A stretch of 64,000 nt of DNA, from positions 186,001 to 250,000 of the forward strand of contig NZ_JAODWD010000006.1 in the NCBI RefSeq assembly GCF_025345615.1, in the 5' to 3' direction. Shown here in pieces: positions 8,747 through 16,898 of the stretch (positions are counted from its first letter, which is position 1; every line of letters starts with the position of its first letter). The notes under the pieces were generated by a model. It was not told where the DNA came from. It ran no database searches and saw only the letters and a program-made list of their open reading frames with translations. This stretch comes from Mycobacterium deserti. GTDB lineage: Bacteria > Actinomycetota > Actinomycetes > Mycobacteriales > Mycobacteriaceae. The position numbers were made by a program, and so were the translations under genes.

Positions 8747-9538
8747 GTGAAACTCGGTCGGTCGGTGATAGCCGTTGGCGTGCTCGCGCTGGCGTTGGTG
8801 GCGTGCGGCACCGGTGCCCCAACCGCGCACACCGACCCCACGGCCGGTCCCGTGCCCGTGATCAAACCGGTGGTACTGGCCGAGATTCCGCATGACACAA
8901 CGGCTTTCACGCAAGGCCTGGAGCTCGACGGGCCGACGCTGTACGAGGGCACCGGACTGGCGGGTGCGTCGCAGCTGCGCGAGTTGGACCCGGCCACCGG
9001 CGCGGTGCGCCGCGCCGCGCCGGTGCCCGGGAACTATTTCGGCGAGGGCATCACCGTCGTCGACGACCGGGTCTGGCAGCTGACGTGGCAGAACGGCGTC
9101 GCTGTCGAATGGGACAAGGCCTTGTTCACGCCGGTTCGGGAGGTACCGCTCGACGGCGAAGGCTGGGGCCTCTGCCGCGACGGGGACCGGATGGTCCGCA
9201 GCGACGGCACCGACCGGCTGCGGTTCCACGACGCCACGACGTTCGCCGAAACCGGCACCGTTTCCGTCACCCGCGACGGGCAGCCGGTCCGGTTTCTCAA
9301 CGAACTCGAGTGCGTCGACGGGCAGGTCTGGGCCAACGTCTGGCAGACGGACACGATCGTGCGGATCGATCCCGGCACCGGCGTGGTGAACACCGTCGTC
9401 GACGCCTCGGGCCTGCCGCGCCCGGGAGACCCGGGGCACCGGCAGGTGCTCAACGGCATCGCGCACATCGACGGCCAGGAGTTTCTGCTCACGGGCAAGA
9501 ACTGGCCGTCGATGTTCCGGGTGCGCCTCGACGCCTGA
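8747..9538 (+). CDS. glutaminyl-peptide cyclotransferase lipoprotein (plant-type)
   Basis: 263 residues from GTG 8747. The N-terminus is a lipoprotein signal with lipobox LVAC (Cys20). The rest is a five-bladed propeller-like protein of the papaya-type glutaminyl cyclase family, which makes N-terminal pyroglutamate. Family blocks are FTQGLELDG, LYEGTGLAG, YFGEGITVV, QLTWQNGVA, LNELECVDG with QVWANVWQTD, and LNGIAH. It would act outside the membrane, anchored by lipid, perhaps protecting exported proteins from aminopeptidases. It follows the sigma factor by 37 bp and could share its transcript. Confidence 0.9.
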   Translation: MKLGRSVIAVGVLALALVACGTGAPTAHTDPTAGPVPVIKPVVLAEIPHDTTAFTQGLELDGPTLYEGTGLAGASQLRELDPATGAVRRAAPVPGNYFGEGITVVDDRVWQLTWQNGVAVEWDKALFTPVREVPLDGEGWGLCRDGDRMVRSDGTDRLRFHDATTFAETGTVSVTRDGQPVRFLNELECVDGQVWANVWQTDTIVRIDPGTGVVNTVVDASGLPRPGDPGHRQVLNGIAHIDGQEFLLTGKNWPSMFRVRLDA

Positions 9539-9560
9539 GCGCGCGGCGTTTACCGCGCGC
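9539..9560 (+). terminator. GC hairpin after the cyclotransferase gene
   Basis: An 8-bp perfect stem GCGCGCGG / CCGCGCGC around the loop CGTTTA, starting immediately after the stop codon at 9538. There is no U-run, as in many proposed mycobacterial terminators. The next gene begins 12 bases later, so it could instead attenuate transcription. Confidence 0.4.
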
Positions 9561-9571
9561 GCCGATCGTCA

Positions 9572-10552
9572 ATGCCAGGGGCGATGACCTCGATGCTGCG
9601 CCGACTCTCAGTCGTGTACCGCCGCACCGGCGCCGACCTGCCGTTCAGCGACCCGCTGGCGTCGCACGGCACCGAGATGGAGGGCTGGTTCTGGCGTCTC
9701 ACCGACGCGGCGACGGGCCGGGTGGTGGTGGCGCTGTTCAGTGTGAACCGACACCCGGACGGGGATTGGGCGACGGTCGCGGTGGCCCTGCACCCCGGTG
9801 GGCGGGTATACGCCGCGGCGCTCGACGGGGCGCGCGCCCGCGGCGAGCCTTTCGAGCTGACGGCGGGATCGGGTGCGTTCGCGGCCACCTATGACCGCCT
9901 CCATATCGAATTGGACGGCACCTGTGTCGACCTCCGCTTCGCCGACCCGGTCACGTGGCCCAAAGCCCTCGCAGGCGGCGGCGTTGCGTCGGCCATTCCG
10001 TTCCTCAACCAGTACTGGCATCCATACCGGCTGGGCGGCGCCGCGACCGGTGTCGTCGAATCTGAGGACGGCCGTTGGCATTTCGAGCGCGCCAAGCTCT
10101 ACACCGAGCGCAACTGGGGTGCGGGTTTTCCGCAGCGGTGGTGGTGGGGGCAGGCCCACGATTTCGGCGACGCGGACGTGTCGGTCGCGTTCTCCGGCGG
10201 ACTACTGGCCCTCGGCCCGGTCAAGAGCGATGCCGCGGGCGTCGTGGTGCGACTGGGTGAGCGCGTGATCCGCATGACGCCGCCGACGGCCTGGGTGCGG
10301 TCGCAGGCCGGCGATCAGCGGTGGACGATGAAGGCGACCTCGCTGCGCTATCACGTCGAGTTGACCGGCGACGGCACTCATCTGGAGCCACACGCGCTGC
10401 CGGTGCCGCTGCCGGCGCAGCGCCGCAACGTCGACACCGACTTCGAACATCTGGCGGGGCGGTTGCGTTGCGTCGTCAGAGAGTTCGGCCGGGTGGTGTT
10501 CGACGGGCGCTCGGGGCTCGCCGGCCTGGAAGTCGGCAGCCTTCCCGACTGA
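9572..10552 (+). CDS. tocopherol cyclase-like protein
   Basis: 326 residues from ATG 9572; in-frame ATGs at 9584 and 9593 are alternatives. The most telling block is the Trp-rich LYTERNWGAGFPQRWWWGQA near residue 180, characteristic of the tocopherol cyclase family, together with an early EGWFWR and the NQYWHPYR segment. The family fold is a beta-rich lipocalin-like barrel. Plant enzymes close the chromanol ring of vitamin E; bacterial members outside cyanobacteria have unknown substrates, so the reaction is not assigned. It lies between the cyclotransferase and an FAD oxidoreductase (21-bp gap), suggesting an operon with a redox partner. Confidence 0.75.
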   Translation: MPGAMTSMLRRLSVVYRRTGADLPFSDPLASHGTEMEGWFWRLTDAATGRVVVALFSVNRHPDGDWATVAVALHPGGRVYAAALDGARARGEPFELTAGSGAFAATYDRLHIELDGTCVDLRFADPVTWPKALAGGGVASAIPFLNQYWHPYRLGGAATGVVESEDGRWHFERAKLYTERNWGAGFPQRWWWGQAHDFGDADVSVAFSGGLLALGPVKSDAAGVVVRLGERVIRMTPPTAWVRSQAGDQRWTMKATSLRYHVELTGDGTHLEPHALPVPLPAQRRNVDTDFEHLAGRLRCVVREFGRVVFDGRSGLAGLEVGSLPD

Positions 10553-10573
10553 GGCGACCGTTAGGGTGACCGG

Positions 10574-11683
10574 ATGAACCGCCCCCGCGTGGTCGTCGCA
10601 GGACTCGGCGACAGCGGCGTACTGACCGCGATCAAGCTCGCGCGACAGGCCGACGTGGTCGGCATCTCCGCCAAGCCGGGGCTGCTCAGCGGCCAGGAAC
10701 TCGGCATGCGCCTGGCCCGCCCGAACGACTGGGCCCGCTACAACTGGATCACGTTCGACCGGTTCAACGGCCTCGACCGCGTCCGCACCGTCCATGGCAC
10801 CCTCACCGGCGTCGACCTGGCCGCGCGCAAGGTGTTCCTGCGGCGCGGGGACGGCGCCGCCGACGCCGAACCCTATGACGCGCTCGTTCTTTCGACCGGA
10901 GTCACGAACGGGTTCTGGCGGCAACCGTTCTTGCAGTCAGCCGACGAGATAACCACCGACCTCGCCGACGCGCACCGTCGGCTGGCCGCGGCGGCTTCGG
11001 TGATCGTCGTCGGCGGGGGCGCGGCCGCGGTCAGCGGCGCCGCCAACCTGGCCAAGACGTGGCCTGCCACCCGCGTCGACCTGTACTTCCCCGGCGAACG
11101 GGCGCTGGTGCACCACCACGTCCGGGTGTGGGAGCGGGTGCGTGGCCGGCTGGTCGACCTCGGTGTCGGGCTGCACGCCGGACACCGCGCGGTCATCCCC
11201 GACGGATTCGCGTGTGACGCCATCACATCGGAGCCTGTCGAGTGGAGCACCGGCCAGTCGCCTGCGACGGCGGACGCGGTGCTGTGGGCAATCGGCCGGG
11301 TTCGCCCCAACACCGACTGGTTGCCGCCGGAACTGCTCGACGAGCACGGTTTCGTCCGCGTCACTCCGGAGTTGCGGGTGCCCGGCCAACCGGGCGTGTT
11401 CGCGATCGGCGACGTGGCGGCCACCGATCCGCTGCGCTCCTCGGCCCGCAACCGCGCCGACGGACTGCTCGCCCGCAACATCCGCGCGGACTTCGCGGGC
11501 AAACCGCTGCGTCCCTACCGCCCTGCGACTCGCCGCTGGGGTTCGGTGCTCGGGCCACAGCCCGAGGGTCTCGAGGTGTTCGGACCCGGCGGGCAGGCGT
11601 ACCGCTTCCCCGGCTGGTCGATCGACCGGGTGCTGATGCCCTGGATCGTCTGGCGTGGCTTCTACCGCGGCGTCCGGCCATGA
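10574..11683 (+). CDS. FAD-dependent pyridine nucleotide-disulfide-type oxidoreductase
   Basis: 369 residues. The N-terminal Rossmann fold is VVVAGLGDSGVLTA (a GxGxxG variant). A second nucleotide-binding site is VIVVGGGAAAVSGA (residues about 138-151). The FAD-closing GVFAIGDVAA block is near 273. Overall it resembles type II NADH dehydrogenase or AIF-like reductases. There is no redox-active Cys pair. Hydrophobic residues at the C-terminus (VLMPWIVWRGFYRG) could contact the membrane. It follows the tocopherol-cyclase-like gene by 21 bp. Electron acceptor unknown. Confidence 0.88.
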   Translation: MNRPRVVVAGLGDSGVLTAIKLARQADVVGISAKPGLLSGQELGMRLARPNDWARYNWITFDRFNGLDRVRTVHGTLTGVDLAARKVFLRRGDGAADAEPYDALVLSTGVTNGFWRQPFLQSADEITTDLADAHRRLAAAASVIVVGGGAAAVSGAANLAKTWPATRVDLYFPGERALVHHHVRVWERVRGRLVDLGVGLHAGHRAVIPDGFACDAITSEPVEWSTGQSPATADAVLWAIGRVRPNTDWLPPELLDEHGFVRVTPELRVPGQPGVFAIGDVAATDPLRSSARNRADGLLARNIRADFAGKPLRPYRPATRRWGSVLGPQPEGLEVFGPGGQAYRFPGWSIDRVLMPWIVWRGFYRGVRP

Positions 11684-11720
11684 GGGAATGGCGCGCTGCG
11701 CCGCGGAGTTGCGCAGCGAT

Positions 11721-12146
11721 ATGAGCACCTTCGATCCGCGCACCCTGCTGGCCGACGCCCGCCTCGGCGTCCTCGCCACGATCAAGGCCAACGGCGTGCC
11801 GCAGTTGTCCCCGGTGACGCCGTACTACGACCGCGATGCCGACGTCATCTATGTGTCGATGACCGACGGCAGGGCCAAGACCGCGAACCTGCGCCGAGAC
11901 CCGCGTGCCGCCCTCGAAGTCACCAGCGACGACGGGTGGGCATGGGCCACCGCCGAGGGGCCGGTGACGTTGACCGGTCCCGGCGCCGACCCGCACGGCG
12001 CGGAGGTCGAGGCGCTCGTGAACTACTACCGGCGTGCGGCAGGCGAGCACCCGGACTGGGACGAGTACCGGTCGGTCATGGTGTCCGATCGCCGGGTGCT
12101 GATGACCCTGACCGTCGAGCGCGTGTACGGCGAGAGGATCCGCTGA
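11721..12146 (+). CDS. PPOX-class F420-dependent oxidoreductase
   Basis: 141 residues from ATG 11721 (MSTFDPRTLL); earlier in-frame starts would overlap the preceding gene. It is a small split-barrel flavin/F420-binding protein of the pyridoxamine-phosphate-oxidase fold: LGVLATIKANGVPQLSPVTP opens the barrel, followed by IYVSMTDGRAKTANLRRDPR, the usual cofactor phosphate-binding stretch. Mycobacterial members use F420 or bind FMN or heme; substrate unknown. It overlaps the tail of the convergent esterase gene by 71 bp. Confidence 0.88.
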   Translation: MSTFDPRTLLADARLGVLATIKANGVPQLSPVTPYYDRDADVIYVSMTDGRAKTANLRRDPRAALEVTSDDGWAWATAEGPVTLTGPGADPHGAEVEALVNYYRRAAGEHPDWDEYRSVMVSDRRVLMTLTVERVYGERIR

Positions 12147-13383
12147 TCTCCACGCGCGGGAACTCGGCGTTGATCCGGCTCAGCAGGCGCGGATAGCGGT
12201 CGGCTTCGCGGTGCCTGCCCGGTTTCCCGCTGCTGACCACCGCGACCGACAAGGCGCGCTGCGGGTCGGCCCACACCGCGATGTCGGTCAGTCCGGTGTG
12301 GCCGAAGGCGCCGTCGGCGTTCTTGCCGAACGGTCCGAACCGCTTAGACCCCAGCATGTAGCCGGTGCCCCAGCGCATCGGCATCAGACCCGTGGCGATA
12401 TCGGGGCGCAACCGCCTTGCCTCCTTGGTCGCGCCGCGCAACGTCTCGGGTGACATCACCCGCACTCCGTCGAGTTCGCCCCCACGGGTGAGGATTTCGG
12501 CAAAGCGGGACAGTTCGTCGGCATTCGAGACGGTGTTCGACGACGGGATGACGCCGGTGAGGAACTGCGGCGTGTTCGAGAACGGGATGATCTGTTGCGG
12601 GGTACCGCCGACCGCGGTCTTGAAGGCCTTGGCGATCGGGGCAGGCAGCGGCTGGCCGGTGACATGACTGGGCGCGACTGACGGAACATCTTCCGCGGCA
12701 ACGCCGTAATTCGTCCAGCGGAACGCCAGCGGCTCGAGGATCTCCTCGGCCAGGATGTCTCGGATGTTGCGGCCCGCTGCCGCGGAGATGATCTCGCGCA
12801 TCAGAGGACCCCACGTCACGCCGTGGTACATGTGGACCAGACCGGGCGGGTAGACCGGCTTGAGCTTGCCGAGCATGTCGCGGGCGTAGTCGCTGTCGTC
12901 CATCCGTTTCAGGTCCGGCCTCGGCCCGGTGGCGAACGGAATGCCCGCACTGTGGGTGATCACGTGCCGGATCGTGGTGCGGTCCTTGCCGTGGCTGGTG
13001 TAGCTGGGCAGGTACTCGCAGACCCGGTCGTCGAGCGAGAACACGCCGCGCTCAACCAGCATGTGCGCCACGGTCGTGGTGATGGCCTTGGCTGCGGAGT
13101 ACACGCAGAACGGGGTATCGGTGCGGACTTCGACCTTCTCGGCGTCCGGCGGATCGGCGGGACCGTTGCCCCACGCATGGCCGATCGCTCGGTTGAGCAC
13201 GACCTCGCCCCGGTGGCGCAGGGACACCTGGATCGCCGGATGCATGCCGGCCGCGTACCAGTGCCGCGCGGCGTCCCAGATCCTGTCGATCGACGCCGGG
13301 TCGACGTCGGAGTGATTCTCTGCGCCGACGTCGGTCACGGAGTCGAGGTCGGCGGGCACGCGGATTCTGCCGTCCGCAGTCAC
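12076..13383 (-). CDS. serine hydrolase, beta-lactamase/esterase family
   Basis: 435 residues with a GTG start overlapping the nitrobindin stop by 4 nt (GTGA), which implies translational coupling. The class C beta-lactamase / EstB fold is shown by the S-x-x-K motif SAAK at 96-99, the HSAG and MYHG segments around the second catalytic region, and GHTG replacing KTG late in the chain. Mycobacterial relatives (LipD/LipE type) are esterases rather than antibiotic-resistance enzymes. The last 25 or so residues are basic and Ser/Arg rich and come from DNA that also encodes the convergent PPOX protein, so this tail may be a read-through extension. No signal peptide is seen. Confidence 0.88.
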   Translation of the reverse strand: MTADGRIRVPADLDSVTDVGAENHSDVDPASIDRIWDAARHWYAAGMHPAIQVSLRHRGEVVLNRAIGHAWGNGPADPPDAEKVEVRTDTPFCVYSAAKAITTTVAHMLVERGVFSLDDRVCEYLPSYTSHGKDRTTIRHVITHSAGIPFATGPRPDLKRMDDSDYARDMLGKLKPVYPPGLVHMYHGVTWGPLMREIISAAAGRNIRDILAEEILEPLAFRWTNYGVAAEDVPSVAPSHVTGQPLPAPIAKAFKTAVGGTPQQIIPFSNTPQFLTGVIPSSNTVSNADELSRFAEILTRGGELDGVRVMSPETLRGATKEARRLRPDIATGLMPMRWGTGYMLGSKRFGPFGKNADGAFGHTGLTDIAVWADPQRALSVAVVSSGKPGRHREADRYPRLLSRINAEFPRVEISGSSRRTRARRSGSSAPGDRTP

Positions 13384-13862
13384 GCTTGCCTCCGCAGCGT
13401 GGCGGTGAGGTGCCGCTGCAGCGGCTGCCCCACCGCACCCATGTCCACCGTGTAGGTCAATTCATCGCCGTCGACGCGGATCGAACGGCTTAGCGCCGTG
13501 ACCTCTTTCGCAGACGCGGCGCGGCCGATCGACGTCGTCGTCAGCTCCATCACCATGGCGCTTCCGCTGATCTGCAGCGTCCCCTCCTCGATCTCGGTGA
13601 CGCCGGTCGGGTGCGCCAGGATCCACTCGACGCGACCGGCCGACGGCACTCGCAGGTATCCGGTCTCGCTGTGCATCGGTCGGCCGTCGCCCTCGGCCCT
13701 GGTCCGTTGGCCGTATGCCAGAAACGGCTTGCCCACGTGCGCGAAGCTGATCTCCTCGAGATAGCCGAACGGCGCAATCGTCGGATACGTGCCTGCGCCG
13801 GAGCCCGACCACGCTCCCAGTAGCGGGGCGAGCACTGCAACGTCAGGATGCAGGTCGGCCAC
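13380..13862 (-). CDS. nitrobindin-family heme beta-barrel (peroxynitrite isomerase)
   Basis: 160 residues. The family signature GAWSGSGAGTYPTI (16-29) is followed by an EEISFAHVGKPFLAY block, with HSETGYLR further on. His151 near the C-terminus is in the expected place for the heme axial ligand. Nitrobindins bind ferric heme in a ten-stranded barrel, react with nitric oxide and isomerize peroxynitrite to nitrate. The gene is translationally coupled to the downstream esterase. In mycobacteria it is thought to protect against nitrosative stress; that role is family knowledge. Confidence 0.92.
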   Translation of the reverse strand: MADLHPDVAVLAPLLGAWSGSGAGTYPTIAPFGYLEEISFAHVGKPFLAYGQRTRAEGDGRPMHSETGYLRVPSAGRVEWILAHPTGVTEIEEGTLQISGSAMVMELTTTSIGRAASAKEVTALSRSIRVDGDELTYTVDMGAVGQPLQRHLTATLRRQA

Positions 13863-13882
13863 GGCCTTCAGCGTACGACCGG

Positions 13883-14311
13883 TCAGCGAGGGGGGCCCGA
13901 CAGGATTCCCTTACCGATAAACGACCCGAGCTGACCGAGCAGGTCACCCGGGCCCGGCTGCGGCGGCGGTGGTGCGTCGGTCCGCTGCCACGGCTGGCAG
14001 TCATTGGTCGTGAACGCCGTGTCGGTCGCCTCGATCTGGATGACCTGCGGCTTCTTCGTCAGCCCGTTGTCGACCATCTCTTCGCCGTTGACCCGCTTCC
14101 AGTAGCACGCGCTGCCCTCGATCGGCCCCGCGGACGAATACGTGCCCGGGACGAGTTGCGTGCCGACCTGATAGGTGCCGTCGGCATCGATCGACGTCGC
14201 CGGCGCTGGAGCAGGCGGTGGCGCAGGCGCGGGCTGCGCCGACGCGCCAGGGGCGGCCCACACCGCGAGAAGCACGGCCGCAGCGACGGCAGCGGGTCTC
14301 GACGGGCTCAT
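13883..14311 (-). CDS. secreted protein with Pro-rich ends and a PGTY domain
   Basis: 142 residues from ATG 14311. A Sec signal peptide ends at GASA, then comes a Pro/Ala linker and a compact domain with DGTYQVGTQLVPGTYSSAG, ACYWKR and a C-terminal NDCQPW, whose two cysteines probably pair. This GTYxVGxxxxPGTY repeat domain is common in exported actinobacterial proteins of unknown function. The C-terminal tail is Pro-rich and ends with a short amphipathic stretch. It lies downstream of the hemophore-like gene but behind a strong terminator, so it is probably transcribed separately. Confidence 0.75.
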   Translation of the reverse strand: MSPSRPAAVAAAVLLAVWAAPGASAQPAPAPPPAPAPATSIDADGTYQVGTQLVPGTYSSAGPIEGSACYWKRVNGEEMVDNGLTKKPQVIQIEATDTAFTTNDCQPWQRTDAPPPPQPGPGDLLGQLGSFIGKGILSGPPR

Positions 14312-14344
14312 AGAAAGGCAGTCTAAGCGCTTGGGCCCGGCGAC

Positions 14345-14384
14345 GAAAAAACCCGCCGCCACAGCGAGGGCTGCGGCGGCGGGC
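14345..14384 (-). terminator. intrinsic terminator of the hemophore-related gene
   Basis: Read on the minus strand, a 13-bp GC stem (14383-14371 paired with 14364-14352, one wobble pair) encloses the loop CCCTCG and is followed at once by a run of T (14351-14346 region). It begins about 20 bases after the stop at 14404. Canonical stem plus U-tract terminators like this are uncommon in mycobacteria. Confidence 0.85.
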
Positions 14385-14403
14385 TTGATTCGTGCGAGCT
14401 GGG

Positions 14404-14805
14404 TCAGCCGGCCATGAACTCGTCATAGGCCGACGCCAGCTCCGGCGGCAGCGCCTGCACGTTGCATTCGCGCTGCACGTCGCCGATCGGTGCCAGGATG
14501 CCCCGCAGGTCGTAGTACTCCTGCGGATTGGCGTTGAAATAACCGCGCAGCGTGGCGGACGCCTGCGGACGCGGCTGGCTGAACGCCGCCGTGACGGCCT
14601 GGTTGGCGCCGGGGTGGGCGTCCAGGTACGAGCGTGCCGAACCGGTCACCTCGCTGACCGTGCCCGAGACCGCACTTGCGCTGCACCCCACGGGTGCGGC
14701 CGCTGCGGTCGGCGCTGCGATAGTAGCTACCCCGAATCCCCCGAGAAGGCCCGCGGCGCAGATGCCGGCCACACTTCGGCGCGCAGTGATACCACTGAAT
14801 TTCAT
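14404..14805 (-). CDS. hemophore-related heme-binding secreted protein
   Basis: 133 residues from ATG 14805, preceded by AAAGGA. A signal peptide with an RR pair (MKFSGITARRSVAG) and hydrophobic core ends near TAAAA. The mature domain of about 95 residues is helical, starts APVGC and ends with RECN and YDEFMAG; the two cysteines can bridge. It matches the Rv0203/Rv1174c-type family, small secreted heme carriers. SQPRPQAS with LRGYFNANPQ is typical. The family role is extracellular heme capture. It has its own strong terminator and is divergent from the VOC gene. Confidence 0.85.
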   Translation of the reverse strand: MKFSGITARRSVAGICAAGLLGGFGVATIAAPTAAAAPVGCSASAVSGTVSEVTGSARSYLDAHPGANQAVTAAFSQPRPQASATLRGYFNANPQEYYDLRGILAPIGDVQRECNVQALPPELASAYDEFMAG

Positions 14806-15097
14806 GCTTGATTGTCCTTTGAATAGTGACTGGATTGTTGATCCCCCGTCCCTGAAAACCACGGTACCCACCTGAATCGGAGCAAATCCCCGACGACGGA
14901 GGACGGAAGACGCCGACGGCCGGTGTTACATCGGCGCGGGGTGACGTTGGCCTCAATAAGTGCCGATTTCGATAAGCGCGCGACCAGACCAGCCGGGTGA
15001 TTTTGAAAACTCTCATAATTCGCTGGAATCGCTTAATTGATCGTGATGTGGATGGTGACCGAATTGTTATGCGGCGGCCGAACCTAAGGTGGGTGTC
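14806..15097. other. 292-bp divergent intergenic region
   Basis: The gap between the hemophore-related gene and the VOC gene holds no credible reading frame. It includes unusually A/T-rich stretches around 14955-15070 (for example ATAATTCGCTGG and CTTAATTGATCG) that may hold promoters. I see no recognizable IdeR box despite the heme-related neighbour. Confidence 0.5.
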
Positions 15098-15505
15098 GTG
15101 AAGCTGGACTTGCTGACCCCGAACATCGAGATCGGGCTCGTCACCACCAACCTCGACGCGATGGTCACGTTCTACGAAGGTTTTCTCGAACTCGTGCCGC
15201 AGGGCGAAATCGACTTCGAGGGCGGCTCGCAACGGCGCTACTCGCTGGGCAGCAGCGTCCTGAAACTGGTGACCTACGCACCTCCACCACCGGAGCCGGT
15301 CGCCGTAGGGGGCGGCCGCGCGCAGGCGGGACTGCGGTACTTCACCATCGGTGTCAACGGCCTTCGGGCCGTCGCGGACGCCTTCGGGGCGTCCGACTAC
15401 GACGTCGTCGAACCGCTGACCGAGTTCGCTCCGGTGCCGGGCATGGGCTGGATGTTCGTCGCCGATCCCGACGGCAACTGGATCGAATTGTTCGGCACGC
15501 TGTGA
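15098..15505 (+). CDS. VOC (glyoxalase-fold) family protein
   Basis: 135 residues from GTG 15098, with AAGG eight bases upstream; a GTG at 15089 is an alternative. The chain shows paired beta-alpha-beta modules of the vicinal-oxygen-chelate fold: IEIGLVTTNLDAMVTFYEGF at the start and GWMFVADPDGNWIELFG at the end, the latter with the usual metal-ligand Glu. Members include glyoxalases, dioxygenases and resistance proteins; the reaction here is unknown. It overlaps the rhomboid gene by 4 nt (GTGA). Confidence 0.87.
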   Translation: MKLDLLTPNIEIGLVTTNLDAMVTFYEGFLELVPQGEIDFEGGSQRRYSLGSSVLKLVTYAPPPPEPVAVGGGRAQAGLRYFTIGVNGLRAVADAFGASDYDVVEPLTEFAPVPGMGWMFVADPDGNWIELFGTL

Positions 15506-16338
15506 CCACCCCGCCGCAGGCGCCCGCCTGCTACCGGCATCCTGACCGCGCGACGTACGTCCGCTGCACCCGGTGCAACCGTTTCATCTGCGGCGAGTGC
15601 ATGCGCGCCGCATCAGTCGGTCACCAGTGCGCGGAGTGTGTCAGCGAGGGCGCGAAGACGATCCGTCGGCCACGGAACCAGTTCGGCGCCCCACTGACCT
15701 CGACCACGCCGGTGGTCACCTATGTGCTGATCGCACTGAACCTCCTGATGTTCGCGGCCCAGACCGTGGTGCCTGGATTCGAGAACGCGTTCGAGCTGCG
15801 ATCGCTCGACGTGGCCGACGGGGAGGTGCACCGGCTGTTGACGTCGGCGTTCCTGCACTACGGCCCGCTGCACCTGCTGTTCAACATGTGGGCGCTCTAC
15901 GTGGTGGGCCCGCCGCTGGAGGTGGCGCTGGGCCGGTTGCGCTACACGGCCCTGTATCTGCTGAGCGCGTTGGGGGGCTCGGTGCTGGTGTATCTGCTCA
16001 GCCCGCTCGGAGCGTCGACAGCCGGTGCGTCGGGCGCGGTGTTCGGTCTGTTCGGCGCGGCGTTCGTGGTGGGTAAGCGGCTCAATGTCGACGTGCGCTG
16101 GATCGTGGGCCTCGTCGCGATCAACCTGGTCATCACAGTCGTCGTCCCCGGCATCAGCTGGCAGGGCCACATCGGCGGGCTGATCACCGGCGCCGCCGTC
16201 GCCGCGGCCTACGCGTACGCGCCGCGCAACGCACGCACCGCTGTGCAGGTCGGCGCCACCGTGGCGGCCCTTGCGGTGTTCGCGGTGTTGATCTGGTGGC
16301 GCACCGCGATTCTGCTGTCGGCCGTTCCCTTCGCCTGA
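15502..16338 (+). CDS. rhomboid intramembrane serine protease with N-terminal zinc finger
   Basis: 278 residues. The first 50 residues form a B-box-like zinc finger (Cys10, His13, Cys22, Cys25, Cys30, Cys33, Cys43, Cys46). Six or seven membrane segments follow from residue 70. Rhomboid hallmarks are HLLFNMW (124-130), catalytic Ser177 in GASGAVFG and catalytic His223 in QGHIGG. Rhomboids cut membrane proteins within the bilayer. The cytoplasmic zinc finger probably recruits substrate or partner; it recurs in actinobacterial rhomboids. Its start overlaps the VOC stop by 4 nt. Confidence 0.95.
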   Translation: MTTPPQAPACYRHPDRATYVRCTRCNRFICGECMRAASVGHQCAECVSEGAKTIRRPRNQFGAPLTSTTPVVTYVLIALNLLMFAAQTVVPGFENAFELRSLDVADGEVHRLLTSAFLHYGPLHLLFNMWALYVVGPPLEVALGRLRYTALYLLSALGGSVLVYLLSPLGASTAGASGAVFGLFGAAFVVGKRLNVDVRWIVGLVAINLVITVVVPGISWQGHIGGLITGAAVAAAYAYAPRNARTAVQVGATVAALAVFAVLIWWRTAILLSAVPFA

Positions 16339-16372
16339 CCCGACACGCGCCGAGAGTTCGCCGACTGCTCAT

Positions 16373-16882
16373 GTGCCGGACATCCGGCCGTGTCAGCGTG
16401 GGCATGTGCGGGCCGACGAATCGACGCCCAACCGCACAGGTGCGGTGCAGCGGTTCCACCGGTTCTGCGAGCAAGTGGTCGCCCGCCTTCCGCTGGGACT
16501 GAATTCCGTTGTCGCGCCCACCTTTCTGGGCTTCTGTCTGATCAACAGCTTCACGTTCGGCGTCGATCTGGTGCTGCTCACCGCGATGCACGGCTGGCTC
16601 GGAATCGCGCTGCCCGTCGCCGTGACGGTGGCCTACGCGTGCGCATTCGCATTGAGCTACGTGTTGAACCGGATATTCAACTTCCGGTCGCACGCGCCGG
16701 TCGGCCCGCAGTTCGGGGTCTACGTGGTGGTCGTGGTCGTCAACTACCTGGCGTTCATCCTCGGGGTGTCGAACCTGCTGGCGGCGGTCGGCGTGGAATA
16801 CCGCATCGCGCGCCTGCTGGCCGGTGCGTGTGAGGCGGTGTACATGTACAGCGCGATGCGGTGGGTGGTGTTCCGCGGTTAA
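16373..16882 (+). CDS. GtrA family membrane protein
   Basis: 169 residues from GTG 16373; a GTG at 16406 is an equally possible start because the first 40 residues are not conserved-looking. Four membrane segments typical of GtrA follow (LGFCLINSFTFGVDLVLL, then AVTVAYACAFALSYVLNRIF, a Val-rich third and a C-terminal fourth), with the NRIFNF motif after the second. GtrA proteins are small flippase-like partners in transfer of polyprenyl-linked sugars; in mycobacteria they are linked to arabinogalactan or lipoglycan synthesis. No glycosyltransferase is adjacent. Confidence 0.85.
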   Translation: MPDIRPCQRGHVRADESTPNRTGAVQRFHRFCEQVVARLPLGLNSVVAPTFLGFCLINSFTFGVDLVLLTAMHGWLGIALPVAVTVAYACAFALSYVLNRIFNFRSHAPVGPQFGVYVVVVVVNYLAFILGVSNLLAAVGVEYRIARLLAGACEAVYMYSAMRWVVFRG

Positions 16883-16898
16883 TGGGTAACCACTGCGG

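Noticed and set aside
14806..15097. Possible IdeR iron box upstream of the hemophore-related gene
   Set aside because: Only CCTAAGG near 15083 resembles part of an iron box; the rest does not fit and it faces the VOC gene.
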